A stretch of 64,000 bases of DNA from Membranipora membranacea (Eukaryota > Bryozoa > Gymnolaemata > Cheilostomatida > Membraniporidae): positions 12,879,493-12,943,492 of the forward strand of contig OU612071.1 of assembly GCA_914767715.1 (NCBI GenBank). The letters run 5' to 3'. Both the position numbers and the translations under genes were made by a program. Under the pieces are notes generated by a model. It had not been told where the DNA came from. It searched no databases and was given only the letters and a program-made list of their open reading frames with translations. Of the stretch, positions 34,045 through 47,600 are shown one piece after another; within the stretch, counting starts at the first letter, position 1, and each line of letters starts with the position of its first letter.

Positions 34045-34108
34045 TTGCACCAAGGAGTTAGAGTCTGTACCTCGTTGGTTAGTGTCTCTAACCCCTTGGT
34101 TTCACCAG
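34045..34108. repeat. Short foldback, GGAGTTAGAG/CTCTAACCCC
   Basis: CACCAAGGAGTTAGAGTCTG ... TAGTGTCTCTAACCCCTTGG: arms of about 16 bp with one mismatch region, loop about 24 bp. Confidence 0.65.
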
Positions 34109-35299
34109 CCAAATGCAGTTAAAACGATATGATCTAGGTTAGCTTTGAAACAATTCTTGAATTCCTCTGCAAACTCAATTTGCAGTAACACCCTTGGTAT
34201 ATACTGGTATGCAAATAACATGAATATCATAATCACCTATCCCAAACCAATAAATAACATGGCAACAAAACTTTGTGTCGATGAGTCACAAATTACAACC
34301 ATCAGAAGATGTTAATGTAACAAAACCTTCTAAGCAGACCATCAAGTGCATCTAACAAAACAACAGCAATGATTCAGAGCAGCACTTAAATATAAATACT
34401 GACTTCAATATCCTAACACTTCCTTATTTCAACCAAGAGCATTATAGACTCACCTTGTGTGGTGTTTGGCTCTTTGAGAAAAGTAAAAAAAACACACCTT
34501 AAATTTAAACTTGCAGCAGGGAAACTTGCTTGAGAGCACTTGCAGGCTTTGAAACTGCAGCAGTGTCAAGTTTCTCTATTCAGCTGTCAACCATCAGCGG
34601 GTAAAAACAATAAACTAAACTCAGAATACTAGCAAACAACAATTACAGTCAAACCCCCTAAAGCAACATACTATGTATGAACTATAGATGGAAACAGATG
34701 ATAAAAACAACAATGTATTGCATTCAAAGTTGGTCGAATATCACAATGGGGCCTACTAAATAAAACCAAAATACAGGATTAGAATATTCTTTGACAATGG
34801 GCTTGCACTTTGCAATAGTTTGAGTGTTCAGCCAACTGTTTTGGGAGTTAGGGAAGGGTGATGTAGAGCCCCACGAATTCCAGCACAACGATAGTCTAAC
34901 CTCTCAAGCTAATACAATAAGACATACAGTATTTTAGGTTTGTTGATTTGACTCACCCAAATTGCTGCTCAGAAGAATAGGATAACAAATAAGTGAACCC
35001 AGATTGTCTTATAGCCGATGCCTATCCCTAGATGTCAGCCAGTGTAATACTCAGCTCCATATAAAACTCTCCACTCAATTAGAAAAATCATACTGGTACC
35101 TACTCCTACTCAATCGTTACCAGATTTATTGAATGAAATCTAATAGGCACAGCCTTTAGAGTGGGTGCGCTATCGTCCCCTTATTGCAGGGTTATAAGGT
35201 GGAGGAAGTTAGGCTAATAACGAACTTTCTGACCTCTTATATAACTGAATCAGCACACAGCATGCTCACACAATCCAGATAAAAATGCCTGATAATATA

Positions 35300-35333
35300 A
35301 TCACAGAGTAAGGATATATCCTTACTCTGTGAT
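35300..35333. repeat. Perfect 34-bp palindrome
   Basis: Left arm ATCACAGAGTAAGGATA and its exact inverted copy TATCCTTACTCTGTGAT with no loop. A diverged copy is at 55515-55552. Confidence 0.95.
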
Positions 35334-37499
35334 ATAATCCAGGGATGTCTCGTTCATAACTCATATATATATATACTAAAAGCACACATGCAGGGGCAAT
35401 AAATCAATGATGATACAAATCAACTAAGACATTAGTCAGCCAAAAAATTCCATTAATACCAGCGTTGCCATTATAGGCAGCGTGAGAAAGTGTGAGTAAA
35501 AGGAGGGGGCAACTTCCAAGAGCCAGACTTGAAATTTCTTGGAAAACAAGATTTGTTTCTTGCATGCTGAACAGATATAAGATGCACTGCAGTAACACTA
35601 GGCACTAGTACTATACTACCTCTGATCGAACAAATCATACTGTGCACCCTTGAAACCAAACTAGGATGACATATGCATATATTTTTGCGGTATCATGTGG
35701 AGGTAATAATAAATCTTTTGCAACCATCCGTGTCCACCAAACAAAAGTAGCGCTATTTCCAACAAAACCTTGAAGCTTTCATGTAAGAACTCTCTATCAA
35801 CATAGTCTTGTAAATTAATGACCTCCCTGAAAGTGAACAGCATAACACCAGGTAAGAATTGGCCTGTCAGATGCCTCCAAGGCTTACAAATTACAAGTCC
35901 AGCTATCCTTCAGGGCTTCCCATGATGCAACGCTTCAGTACAATTCAATCACAAACAACATAACAACAGGAGCGTAGTGACTGCAACGAATGCCCTGATA
36001 ATCTATTTTTAAATTTTTGAATTTGGGGCTTATTGGGATTCAGATTAGCCACTTGCTGGAATAATGGCCAAACTGGAAACCCTTCTCCCATCAAATACTC
36101 GTATTTCAATCATTTTATGGCCATTACTAGTAGGGTTGACAACAAGTTACAGTACACCCCTGTCCAATACAATGACTAGATAAATCTTGAGATAGTGCGA
36201 TGCCAGCCTCTTGGCACTATATAGTCTGAGCCCCCCAGACTTTGCCCCCTGTCCGACGGCCCCCCGGAGGGGAAAAAGTCTGAGAACAATGCAGGATTTC
36301 GCTGGAGTTGTCTGCTCTTGAGTGTTATAAGTTAATCAAGGGGAGCACTAAAACTGCAATATCTATTGATTTCTATTCATGCCACCTACTATATTGCTCC
36401 AGGTATGAGAGTATTCCAGTCAGACTCTGGGAAAAGTAGCCTCATGTTTGGGAAATACCCATGAGCAGAGATATTCACTGCTAAGTAGTGAAGAAAATGT
36501 CAGCCAGAATTTCTTTCATTTTGAATAAGGGCGGTCATTCATGACATTGTCAAAAGGTCATACAATGTATATTATTGGACCCTAGGCTATATGAAGTAAG
36601 ATTAATGTAGAAGTAATGAGAGGAAAAATCCAAGCAAATCCTGCACAGTGCGTAGACTAGGCACTATACTATACGATACTCTATAACACCCAAGTAGCCT
36701 TATACTTAGTCTAACAGTCTAGACTGGCATCTCATCTAATCAATATACCTCCTACTACTGTCATCAAATGATGACTAGGGATTACAATCTGGCTGCGGAG
36801 CCTTACAGCAAAAAAACAATGCTTGAGAATCCCGCACAACTTCCTTTTTCCGATAGCTGCGTTAGAACAGGGATTTAGTATGCCTATACTAAACAATGGG
36901 CATGAAGCATTACCAAACAATAGAACACAATAAGGAAGCAACCAAAACTTCCTTTCCAACCTGTTAACTCTTTGAAACAGGAATTTTTAGTGGCCATGGC
37001 GCATTACAAAATATTTATAGTCTCTGGAACAGGGATATTGCTCGATTCACTGGCAATGGGGCCATGGCCATACAGTAGGAAAATCAGCTAAACTTCCTTT
37101 TTGGATTTGCTACATTAGTCATTGTATACACAACACTCATCTTTTGTAATAACCAAACTATGAGTAAATCTCTCTTGGAATGCTCTTCGAGAGTGCAGTG
37201 AAGAGGGATTCAATAGGATTACACACATTCATCTAAACTTATCTACTGTCCTTCTGCTCTTGAAAAACTGAAAATGCCCACAAACCAGACAGATGAAAAC
37301 CATCATGCTTTGTAGTGCTGGACTGTTGCAAGAAGTATGAACCTAGACTGACTGTCCACCAAGACCTCAGATCAAAGTCGAACCACAAGGAATTTCAATT
37401 CAGAAAGTTTGTAGGTTAAAATCACAAGTTTTTATCTCTGTCCGAAGAATGATGTTGCCTAAAGGATGCAACCGCCATATTCGGCACAAAGTTGCTCTC

Positions 37500-37640
37500 A
37501 GTTTGAAGGCAGGTCGGAGCACACCTGGGGCGTCAATTGAGCCCAGTAGTCGGTAGACTGCAGCGAAATTCGAACCCGGGACCTCAAACGCTAGCGCCTC
37601 AAAGGGCAGACTCTCTAACCAACTGACCTACCTCCTTTTG
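37500..37640 (-). mobile_element. tRNA-derived SINE
   Basis: Minus strand: A-box-like GTCAGTTGGTTAGAGAGTC, then GCGCTAGCG and a B box GGTTCGAATTTC at tRNA-like spacing, followed by a tRNA-unrelated body (GGGCTCAATTGACGCCCC). The acceptor and T arms do not pair, so it is not a functional tRNA gene. Confidence 0.65.
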
Positions 37641-38020
37641 GTCGTCATATTTTACATATAATTCAGCTTTGTCACTTCACAGACAAACTGGATCGAATTA
37701 CATACCAAGAGACATTGCCTGTTTTCACAATAATTCCACAGACGATTGTTATGTGTTCTTCGGTTTTCCACTCCTCCAGTGGTCAGGTCTCAAACTCTGC
37801 ACAGGTTTCTGGTTGTGACTTTCCATTATCAAACACATCAGAGGCGGTCGGGCATAGCCTTGTCACACTGCTATTTTCATAGTTTAAGTTGCGAGACTAG
37901 CCTACGAATGGTCGAATGGTGAATGTTGATCATGGAATGCCACTAAAAGCAACTTGGACTCGTTTGAGGCTGCGTTGGAGCTGTTGGATCTAGGGGTACA
38001 CATATAAGCTGTTCACTAAC

Positions 38021-38184
38021 CTTGCTGTCAGATGTACTGGCTATACTCTGTTTATCTGATTGAGCAGCTGATGCCGTGGTAGAAGCGTCATCGCCTGGTG
38101 ACAGTGAGAAGGTCGGTCCGGTCAAGGTCACAGATGGTACGCTACCTCTCCTATCCTCCTCTACGGCTCGGTCGTATGATGTGT
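38021..38184 (-). CDS. Insert exon with an RRGSVP motif
   Basis: 164 bp, phase 1 in, phase 0 out. Acceptor acttatattccaacag|AC; donor AGCAAG|GTTAGTG. The peptide reads (D)TSYDRAVEEDRRGSVPSVTL, then TGPTFSLSPGDDASTTASAA, then QSDKQSIASTSDSK. It is the common exon that both the upstream chain (from 49129) and the alternative first exon (44326-44680) can join, because both end in phase 1. EEDRRGSVPS is like the RRKSVPGG site in the vertebrate SYNGAP1 insert. Expected to be disordered. Confidence 0.85.
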
Positions 38185-38561
38185 CTGTTGGAATATAAGT
38201 AATAGTAATGTGATAACACTGTACATGTGTGTCAACCAAATCCAAACTGTATGTGAGCTGTTACTCGGCTCTTCCTCAACTGGGAGGTAAATTGTTACAA
38301 TGGTCTACTTTAGAATTTTCTTAGTGAATCCTTAAAAATACACAAACGAGTTTTAGATAGGAATCATCCTGACATGCAAGATGTAAAAATAGACTAGTGA
38401 CATAATTCCTGCTTTTTTCAAGAGCGTAACCGTCAGACTTGGGTGATCCTGCAGCCCTTGATATGAACTCACATGTATAAAGGAAGGATGTTCGGCTTTT
38501 CTAAGCGCAAAAGTAATGGTAGAGATTAGAACAGGCACGAGGTACAAAAATCTGACCATCA

Positions 38562-38830
38562 TTACATAAGTCCCTATTCCCTTTGATTTGCACTGTATCT
38601 GAACAATGGTCACAAAAAGCGTCCCACCTCGAAAAATATCACTGGAGACTGCTTAAACCAGTGCAAGGTAATGCATTACATAATTTCCTATTCTCTTTTA
38701 ATTCACAAGGTAATGGTTTCTAGGCAATAATGACAAGGGTACAAAATGCGCCCCTAAAAAAACCAGTGCGCTATACATAGGTTCCTATATTCCTTTTAAT
38801 TTGCACAATGTATCTAGGCAATAGTGACAA
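38562..38830. repeat. Degenerate tandem repeat, about 100 bp x 3
   Basis: Three copies of a unit with TTACATAAGTCCCTATTCCC / TTACATAATTTCCTATTCTC / TACATAGGTTCCTATATTCC, followed by TTT-ATTTGCAC and a CTAGGCAATAGTGACAAGG-like tail. Confidence 0.75.
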
Positions 38831-41800
38831 GGTCAAAATTGTATTAGTGGATGTTTGGCAGCTGCACACCTTTTTCTTAGTGGTTAACAAGAGTGTTACT
38901 AAAATACCAAGTATTCATCCAGCAGGCTGATGTTAGTTTATGATGGGTGCATTTGGCAGCACAACAGCTTTCTGTTAGTAGATGAAAGCAAGTTAAGAGT
39001 AGGAAATATGCAGAAGATTACGGATGTGATACATGTTGAGCAGGGAATGTGGGATGCAAAGAGATGCCGGCGATCAACTGAGCGACAGACCTAACTTTGA
39101 TAACTGTAACCTACTTAAAATTTAATGGCCCTCCCTCCCCTATACCTCACCCTTAGCCCCTAGGGGAAGCAATGTCAAAATGAAGATGAAGTGAGGTAGG
39201 GAGATGGTGCCAATCAATGATCACTTGCTGTTCATGGTCAGGCCCCAGGCTCAGGATAATTCACTACCTGTTATGGCACACCAAACAAAAGTAACACCAT
39301 TAATTTCACCTTCATACAAAACTACAGGCAAATATTGCCAACTAAATACAATAGATATTACTTACAATATATAATATCAATTTTCATCTCTCTGCAGATA
39401 AAATTAGTTAATCCAACATCCAAAGCTTCTGACTGAAGAACGTTTGGATGCTGACGTTAGAAAAGATATGTGTATATCTCAGGAGTTAGCAGCCGCTTGG
39501 ATACAGTAGCAAGTAGCCAAAGATACTAAAAGAAGTCATGAAGTAATATGCCTGTCCTCAATGCAAGGTAGCACTGATAACAACCTGTTTTTCCACACGC
39601 CCACGATCCTCTATATTACGTACGACTATGTCAAATCCAATTATACTGACAAAATCAAAACTGTTTTTTCTTTGCTGACCCTATTTGTGTTACTTATATA
39701 AAGTTGAGTAACACAAACAATAGTAATAGTAAGCTGCCAGCTGACATATGACGCAACGTAAACAGGCCTGAGAGTATATAGCTCGTATAACAATACAAAT
39801 ATCCGTGTTATATTAGGGAGAGCAGCTGAAATTTCCTCCTTAGTCAATATGAAGCTGAGTATGGCAGCGATGTCAACTCAAACTCTGTGCTGCTGCCAAA
39901 GTGTCGGCGTATAAAGAATATCCGTTACACCAGTGCTGACTTGTCAAAGTTTTATGTCCCTGCGTTTTTCGGTTCTCCTTATATCTGCAGTCTAAAGACC
40001 TCCAATGAAGACCACCAACAATGTTGTTTTGACTGCTAAGTGATCACTATCCTACACCTTGTTGACAAACCTTGCCTGTCACTTTTTTGCACAAACTGCA
40101 CAATGTTAATAGTCAAACAGTACTAATAGAATAAGCTCCTTAACCTACAGCAGTTACTATATGTACTAGATGCGCCTGATAATTATAATATAGGGTTATA
40201 AAGTGGACACTTCAAAAAGTGTCGTTTAACACACAACCACTACTCTGCAAAAATCACACATAGAGAAAGACATCTTCACACTGTATCATCAACATAAGTG
40301 TAGCCTATGAACCTTGTGTGAGATAATGTAAACTAGCTGGAGGGTAGGAGCGCCCCCTGAATGGGAAAAACAATAGGAAGTGAAATGCAAACAGAAGACA
40401 CATTTTAAATTTTGTTTTATGTGGCCTTTGTGCCAATGAATCATAGATGACATAATGTGTGAATAATTCAGGTATATAATACACCTGGGGAGTAGATGAA
40501 AAGCACAGGCTAAATGTCTTCACCTAAATGTGGGATTTTTTAAGATAATTAAGTTAAATTGAGACAGCGGTGTATTTGGACACATGATGAGATACTTGAT
40601 AATAACAATGGGAGGCTTGGTCTATTCAATTTACTCAAGTACTGCAAACAATAATCTAATCTAGACACAATTGAATATATCTAAATTACAGTTCACTTGC
40701 GGCAGATATGTCAACCCCCCTGTAACATAAAAGTTAGGTCCTGAAGCTGTGATTACTCAGAGTTAGGAGTTGTTGACTCAACAAATAATAACATAAGTGT
40801 GTAAACAAGGCTTTATCTATAGCTTAGCTTTAGTACCTGATATGTTTTGATTACAATTGTTGGGGCTTCGCTGCTCCCCCTTATAAAAATAGTTTGCCGT
40901 CTGCAGCCACTCATTCATGCTCCTCAGACTATCATACAGTACTAATAGTGGAAAACAATGATGGAGACACACAATCTCACAATGATAGTAATAGTTATGA
41001 GTTGGGGATATAAAAGAAAAAGTTGGTCACAACAACATGTGAATGGGTAATAATCCTCAGACAGGATCCCCTATATATAAATATGAATAATGTGTTTATA
41101 TTCAGATGGTGGATGAAAAATGACCTATATCCTCAAATGATACATGCATTGTCATTAGTCAATTTGTAATGAAGGTAGATAGGGAGGGAATGAGTTCAGG
41201 GAGACATATGTGCAGTAATATGGGAGAGAAGGATGGAGAAGGAGTAGTTCACATCTAACTACTTGCAATGAGAAACTGATTGAATGATAGCTGATATTGT
41301 AGATTGTTTTGAGAGTCATGTCCTCCGGGTGATGATAGGACAACTCTTAAACAATCATTATTTGACCTGATATATAGAGTTTGGAAAATACTCCCTGATA
41401 TACATTTAAGTAAATAAAATAAAATGCATAAAAGAGAGATACAAACTTTTAAAGGCAGAGCGAGTGGCAGCTTATGAAATAATTGGGGCAATCTGGCAAT
41501 CTGTTGACACTTCTGCCAAAATTAACTGGTAAACGTGTTTGGTGGGAAAATTCCAAGCCAATATCTTTTTATCCCATGAGGCAAGGTCGAGTGATGTAAG
41601 ATTACAGTAAGTGAGAGGATTACAGCCAGTAAGACTATAGATAAACACCATCCCTATCTAAGTGAGACTCTCACATCTCAAAGTGAGATATAAAGCAGTC
41701 TGTCTCATCTGAGGTAAGAAAAACAGCCCATTCACTATCAGCCTTAAGCATATCAGAATTTCTAGAAAAAAGCATGATCTGTTTGCAGACACCCTTCCTC

Positions 41801-42480
41801 CCTGTACACAGCAATGGACAAGTACACACAAACTATTCAAGCAGGTTTTTTTTGTGCAGATTTACATCAATCTATATTTTGACAAAGCTTGTCATGGACA
41901 TCATAAACTAAGCTAACCATAGAGCCAGAAAACCCACTACTGACTCCAAAATTACCAAAAGAAGATAAGCATCGAAAACATAAACCCTAGAGCTGTGAGT
42001 CATCGGCACTGTTATGTCACTGGGCTAAATCAAAAGGATTTAAATTAACCACAAACTTGTATTTAGGCCATTGCAACATGGATACAGGAATAAATTAGAC
42101 AGCATGGTGCAGAGAGCCATCAGTAGGTTGTCAAACTTTTAAACTATTTTGGCCAGTATTTAATCTTCAAAGGCAAAAAATCCAGTGTGAGCTGTAAGGT
42201 TCATGCATTCAGGACTTGCTAAATATTCATTACACCACAGACCAACTGTATTTGTAGTCAAAACTACTTTCCACAGATAACATCCCAAGATTCCAATTGT
42301 AATAATAAGAGGGTAAAGCTGGAATATCAGAAAGAAAAGGAGAGGACTAGGATTGTGATAATCAACCAGAAGTCCCAAGACTCAAACTTAGAACCAAAAC
42401 TTCAAAATCAACAGATTCAATCAATAGACTTAATCATGGTTTTTATTGAGTCTGTGGTTCAAACTGAAAGTCCTTCAGTG

Positions 42481-42530
42481 ACCTGAGCAGGGAGAATTCT
42501 GGTCAAAGACCATTCTCCCTGCCCCTGGTT
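42481..42530. repeat. Short foldback, CAGGGAGAATTCTGGTC / GACCATTCTCCCTG
   Basis: Arms AGCAGGGAGAATTCTGGTC and GACCATTCTCCCTGCCC around a four-base loop. Same architecture as the GGGAGTT family. Confidence 0.7.
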
Positions 42531-43697
42531 TGAGTGACATGGCGATGGCAGCGACGACCATGACTGGAATTTGAGATTCTGGAGTGCAACAAGTTCATGA
42601 GAATAACAAGCACCTGACCTTTTAACCTCCTCCGTTAACCTGGTGAGGGTTGCATATAACTCAAGATTATGGGGATCTCTATTTTCTATCACTACAGATT
42701 CTTGCACAACGTGACATCATTATCAAATACCTGAGAAGAGGTTCACAGGTGAAATCTGATTGATTTGGTGACATTCATCAACTTAACAGCCACTTTAATA
42801 AGTTATAAATCATTGATCGAAAGTCAACGGCATACCTCCTGCTGATAAATGGCTCCGCTTTCACAAACATAAACATATATAGAACATATCCTATTATTTA
42901 TATATATATAAGTAAAATGTATATTACATTATGGATGTTTTAGTCACTTGTTGTGGAGTATAACTTGGCGCCAGCCCAAACCTCATCACATTCAGGAACA
43001 ACCACTCTAAAACATGGTTGCTTAATTTGCGCCTGTCGCAGTGTAGGTAAGGTTGCAGGCAGACAGAGTTGAGCCACATGTATGAGTCATTTATTGGAAA
43101 GCGGGACTCTCACGAACATGAGACTCATACCAGCTACAGTTATTTATAGCGCTGTCATAAATAACACAGGTAAGGGTTTCACAAAACGTGGAGCCTGTCA
43201 CATAAAAGCATCTGCAAACATGGCAGTTGGAATAGATGAGTCGTAGATATTATTGAGAAGTTGGGAAACAGGAAGCAATGTTTTTTTATAGCCCTGGTCC
43301 CATTCTAATGGTTACTTTCACCGCCCAGCCCTGGTTACGAGTGCATGAAAGATTAGAGAGATGACAATCAGCGATAAATCAGACTATCTCGATAAATCCG
43401 ATACAAAAACATTAAGCTGAGTCCGATAAAAACAGCAATCTTTATGATACAGATCTCAGATCTCAGAGACAGGACATGCTCAGACATGAGGTAGCATCAG
43501 ATCAGCTTTTAATCCATTTTATCGCAGTTTGAGTCACTCCCTTTCTACTTGTAAGCTGCTGCCGTCGAATAGAGGGGTGGGCTACTCGAAACGCAGACAA
43601 ATTGGATGTAACTTTGGTTTAAGGTAGAGCAGGAGTTTCTCATCAACACAGGCCAACCCATTAGTTGCCTCCCCTGACCTGAATCAAGTTGGATCCA

Positions 43698-43749
43698 ATT
43701 TGCCCGGATTTTGGTTGTTCTACCCGCTCAAGCTCTTAATGCAGGTAAA
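43698..43749. mobile_element. Small inverted-repeat element (TTGCCTGCATT family), copy 3, shortened
   Basis: ATTTGCCCGGATTTTGG at the left and CTTAATGCAGGTAAATT at the right, with flanks GGATCCAA and TTGATC. Internally deleted relative to copy 2. Confidence 0.5.
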
Positions 43750-44325
43750 TTTGATCATGCTTGATCAACCCCTGACCCTACATGCCACGGCTGTGTGTGG
43801 CCCTAATAATCTGACAATGTGGTCAAACCAAAACCTCACAAATGAAACCATGAAGATTACCTACTGAAGGCATTTGACACAACCCATATATACCAGCATT
43901 AAATGTACACCAGAATTGGTATGAGGTTAAAATTCCTAATGAGAAAGCCGTTTTTGTGGTGATGATATGAGGAGAGAGAGGGTTAATATATAGCGTGGCA
44001 GGTAATGGACTGAGGCGCTGGAAGAAAACATCTTTGGTAGTTTCATGCCGATGTGAAAATAAATTGTGAATGACTGATATATCAGAATTTGTTCCTGCAC
44101 CAAATTACCCTACAGATCATCCCTAACATGAACATAAAAAAGGATTTATATGTTCCTAATCCTTGCCCGATACTCTCGATTGAAAAGAGAAACATAACGA
44201 CATTGCTTCCATCAATTTCAAAGAAAACTTCTTTCCAACTCGATAAATCTTTTGTGTATCGCAACAATATACAGACATTGAACAGCCAAAGAGAGAGAAG
44301 CGCAACTCCGAACTTTCAAACTCAC

Positions 44326-44680
44326 CCAGATAATTCGTATAGCATTCCTTGAGAGATTTACCGACGGGCAGTGTTGATGTTTTACAGGAGTTACTTCTCC
44401 CATCTCGACTACGACTACTTCGCTGGACACAAGGGCTTATGTTTACCGACTTGTAATGGTAGCCGTCATCGAATGATCCGGATTTTATTGTCCCGTCGCC
44501 ATAGTGGCGATGCCGGGTCAGCTTTTTAGCTGCCGGAGTGGATTTCCTTTGTTTGACTGGGTGCTGAGAAGACTTGTCGAGAGTAGATGAGTCAGCCTGA
44601 GGTCTGAACATCTTGATAAACTTGTTTTTGAGGGAGTATCGGTGTGGCGTAATAGCCGCTGGTGCCGATATCATCGACAT
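44326..44680 (-). CDS. Alternative first coding exon (MSMISAP...)
   Basis: 355 bp from ATG to donor CTATCTGG|GTGAGTTT, phase 1 out (118 codons plus one base). The ATG sits in GGCAACAATGTCG, a favourable context, and an in-frame TGA lies upstream; no acceptor of fitting phase precedes it. The product starts MSMISAPAAITPHRYSLKNK, then FIKMFRPQADSSTLDK, then a Lys/Arg/Ser-rich stretch with QRKSTPAAKKL and QRSSRSRDGRSNS, and ends KECYTNYL. The basic, partly hydrophobic KNKFIKMF segment could bind acidic membrane (inference). Using it would give an isoform without the first PH half, joined to the exon at 38021-38184. Confidence 0.82.
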
Positions 44681-47600
44681 TGTTGCCTCCCCAAAAGTGC
44701 AGCGTAATATAAAATGTCTCAAATCTAATACTTTATTTGCTGTTGAATTCCTTCACAGTTGAATTTCAATCCAAGCTAGTGTTACTTATAATCGCAGATC
44801 CGCAAATCCAATTACTCCAGGAAATGCGATCATCTAGCGCGAGAAAGAAAACTGTTCAGTTGTTCTCACTCCTAAAATATGAAGATCAACTGACTCCAGT
44901 ATATAGGTATATGTAGGTACGCCAGAGTATACCTCCTATTAGAATTGTAGCAGGTTGTTAGGAAGTAATCTGAAAGTGATCAGATGGTTACTAGCCTTGT
45001 CAGTACATGTCAGAGATCTGTGATAAAAGATCAATTACCTTTCTATTCAGTTCACTCTTTATTGTCTGTTTCCCCACAGAATGCCAATCTGACACAAGGC
45101 AGAATATCAACTATCCTCTGAGAAAGTACGAGAGAGTGTGCCTTCTGTTGTCGGTGCACTGTTTAAAGTGTATACTATATACTGTGCAGTAACCTGGGGG
45201 TATATGTGTGATGTTTGGCCGACCTCTGGAAGTGTGTAACACACTTCGAATTAATCTGAGCACCAGGGCTTCTGCACAAACGCCGGAGTTCAACAAACTC
45301 AGATTACAGTAATCTTCAGCAGTTTATCCGAAATAAGCCAGCTTCCAAACCGTAGAACAAACAAACTTGCCTCCTATATGACTTAGCACTAATAATTTGT
45401 ACTCTGCAGTTGAGTGTTCACTTCCTAAATGTGGCTTGTGACTGACTGTGACTACTCTTTTGCAGGTTCAATTATAAACCTCTGATCCAAATGTTTTGCA
45501 GCCAGTGCAGTATTATGCAGTGTGCAGACAGTAGGTCTATATCCTGATAGCGAATGTTAGTTTCTTCAGGTCCAGTTGTTGTGATGTTTTCTAGAGAACT
45601 TTATAGACACATCCAGCTGTCACCCTGGTTTACACAGCTGTCATACGCTAAATCAAGTGGTAAATCCCTCCTCTCGAGTCAGTAAGAGTGTCTGTGATCT
45701 GTTACCCCTCGACTTTGTGTGTCAAGGTCGGCGACTATACTTGACTCCTCTACGATCGATCTTATGTCTGCGGTGTCTCTTACTTAGTTAGACTAGCGAC
45801 ACCTACCAGTATCAATACACGGCTAAATGTCAGATGTATAACCAGTTAATGAGGTGCATCACGTAACAGAAATACCTCTAACATTGTAGATGTTTAGGAT
45901 TATATTGTAACTTGTGATGTTTGTTGTAGCTTAACCTGCGTTGGATGATAATGATGATTCCTGAGGCAGAGGCACAACCAAATCCTATCTGGTTGCAATT
46001 TCCAGGGTAGCTGATTTATCTTATTTTAGTTCCTGAAGCAGACGCAGCGCCAACTAAAAGTGCACCTTCCACGTTCCAGAAACAAGCCAATGCTGCCGGT
46101 ACCGCTATTAGAGATTCTCAGCGATCCTCTCAGTTAGTTGATGATTTTACACTCAATCACAGCTAATTTGCAGTCATATAATACTACCTGATCCCAGGTG
46201 GAAGTCTTGTAATTACTGTTATGGCTCCTTTGGCATTTACACATTTACTCTGTAATTCACACAATTATTACAACAAGTATTTTAGTATTTTTCACAACAG
46301 AGCATAATTATATTATATACAGTCATTTATATAGAGTTATGACTTTTCCACTCAGTTATTATTTAGCTCCCAGCTGTGAGCAAACTGTGAAATGAAGTTT
46401 CTAATCCTTATGTTGTTGTAGTATAACTCTGTAACTCTATAATCCCGAGTTGATCAAAGTCCCCCTTTCTCTTTCAGCTTGTAGACTACTGCTGCTTTTG
46501 TTGTTGGAGGCCCGCTGTCAGACACAGCACAACAGCAGCTTATTGATGACGTAATGCTTCTGTTGTAGTAAGGTCTCGGTTTCACTCGAAGCTGCTAAGC
46601 TTTATTTTAAGCTGTTCTTAACCGATGTTCACATAGACCAGTTCCTTGTGAAAACTCTTTGTTCAATTGTAGATCTGTCTAACTCCTAAGTTTGATTACT
46701 CATATTTTTAGTCCGCAGAAAGTGTTAATAGATCGGCCAGTCACAACCATGCAGAAGTATTTCCTTAAATCCTAAGTTAAAAATGGCCTTCTGTGATTGA
46801 TGAGAAGGCTCAAGTAACAGTTTGTCACTAAATATTTCCTGATGGTAGGTAGTGAACAATCATCGATGATGAGTTAGAAACCTCCCAACTGAACCAACTA
46901 CCAAATCAAAGCACCTGTGCCTTTCTGCCCACTGACGGTAATAAATCCATCTATGCCTTGGCTCTATAGGGCAGGCTATAAATGGCTCTATAATCTCTTA
47001 TATGACTCTCTATGGTCGGTGCTCTCTATGGTGGCGGTGGTGGTTTATAGAGGTGACAGTTGATATGTTATGATGGGATTATTAGCCTGTTATCAGTGAT
47101 AACATTCGCCGAGTCTGTCACACAATCAATCATAGCAAATGTAGGATTGTTGCTAACATTAATCACTGCAGAGGGAAGAATAATTTATGGTCAGAGACAA
47201 AGAGAGAAAATAGATAGAGAGGGGGTAGAAATGGGCGTAGATATGGGCGTTAGTGTTTTGGCTAGCAGGTTGTGATTTTGAATTTGTGTACCAACAATCA
47301 ACATAAGTTGGGTATATTATTTGCACCCTGCCATGTACATTGATTCAAATATGATCAGGGTCACAAACTGACACTGCACTTGGCAAAGTGTAATTAGGTC
47401 AAATATATGTCTTGGTAAAATTACAGTTTTTGATACAGGGAGCCTTCTTTAATTAAGTGCCTGGAACAATCTGGGCCAGCAGGTGATTTTGCATACTCAG
47501 CCTAGTTAATTCGGAGGTCACTTGGGTGACTCAGGTCCTGCATCAGTCTGGCATTGTGGGTGATTTGGAGCCTCAGCCCAACCTATGCCGGCAAATGTCG

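Larger units (their letters stand above)
30012..38020 (-). other. Large intron (8.0 kb)
   Basis: Contains tandem duplications (30769-31064 and 32255-32500), an element with 24-bp inverted ends (33480-33618), a foldback (34045-34108), a perfect palindrome (35300-35333) and a tRNA-like SINE (37500-37640). The plus-strand open frames at 32395-32715 and 33165-33620 overlap these repeats. No gene recognised. Confidence 0.5.
38185..44325 (-). other. Intron (6.1 kb)
   Basis: Contains a three-copy degenerate tandem repeat (38562-38830), a foldback (42481-42530), an inverted-repeat element (43698-43749) and otherwise unique AT-rich sequence. An 82-codon minus-strand frame (42459-42707) lacks a matching donor and overlaps the foldback; not counted as an exon. 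Confidence 0.5.

Noticed and set aside
37500-37640. Functional tRNA gene on the minus strand
   Set aside because: A and B boxes are good, but stems mismatch and a SINE-type body follows.
42459-42707. 82-codon minus-strand frame (IENRDPHNLELYATLTRL)
   Set aside because: It looks protein-like at first, but it runs through a foldback, has no good donor in phase, and is not needed for the phase chain. It could be a decayed mobile-element fragment.
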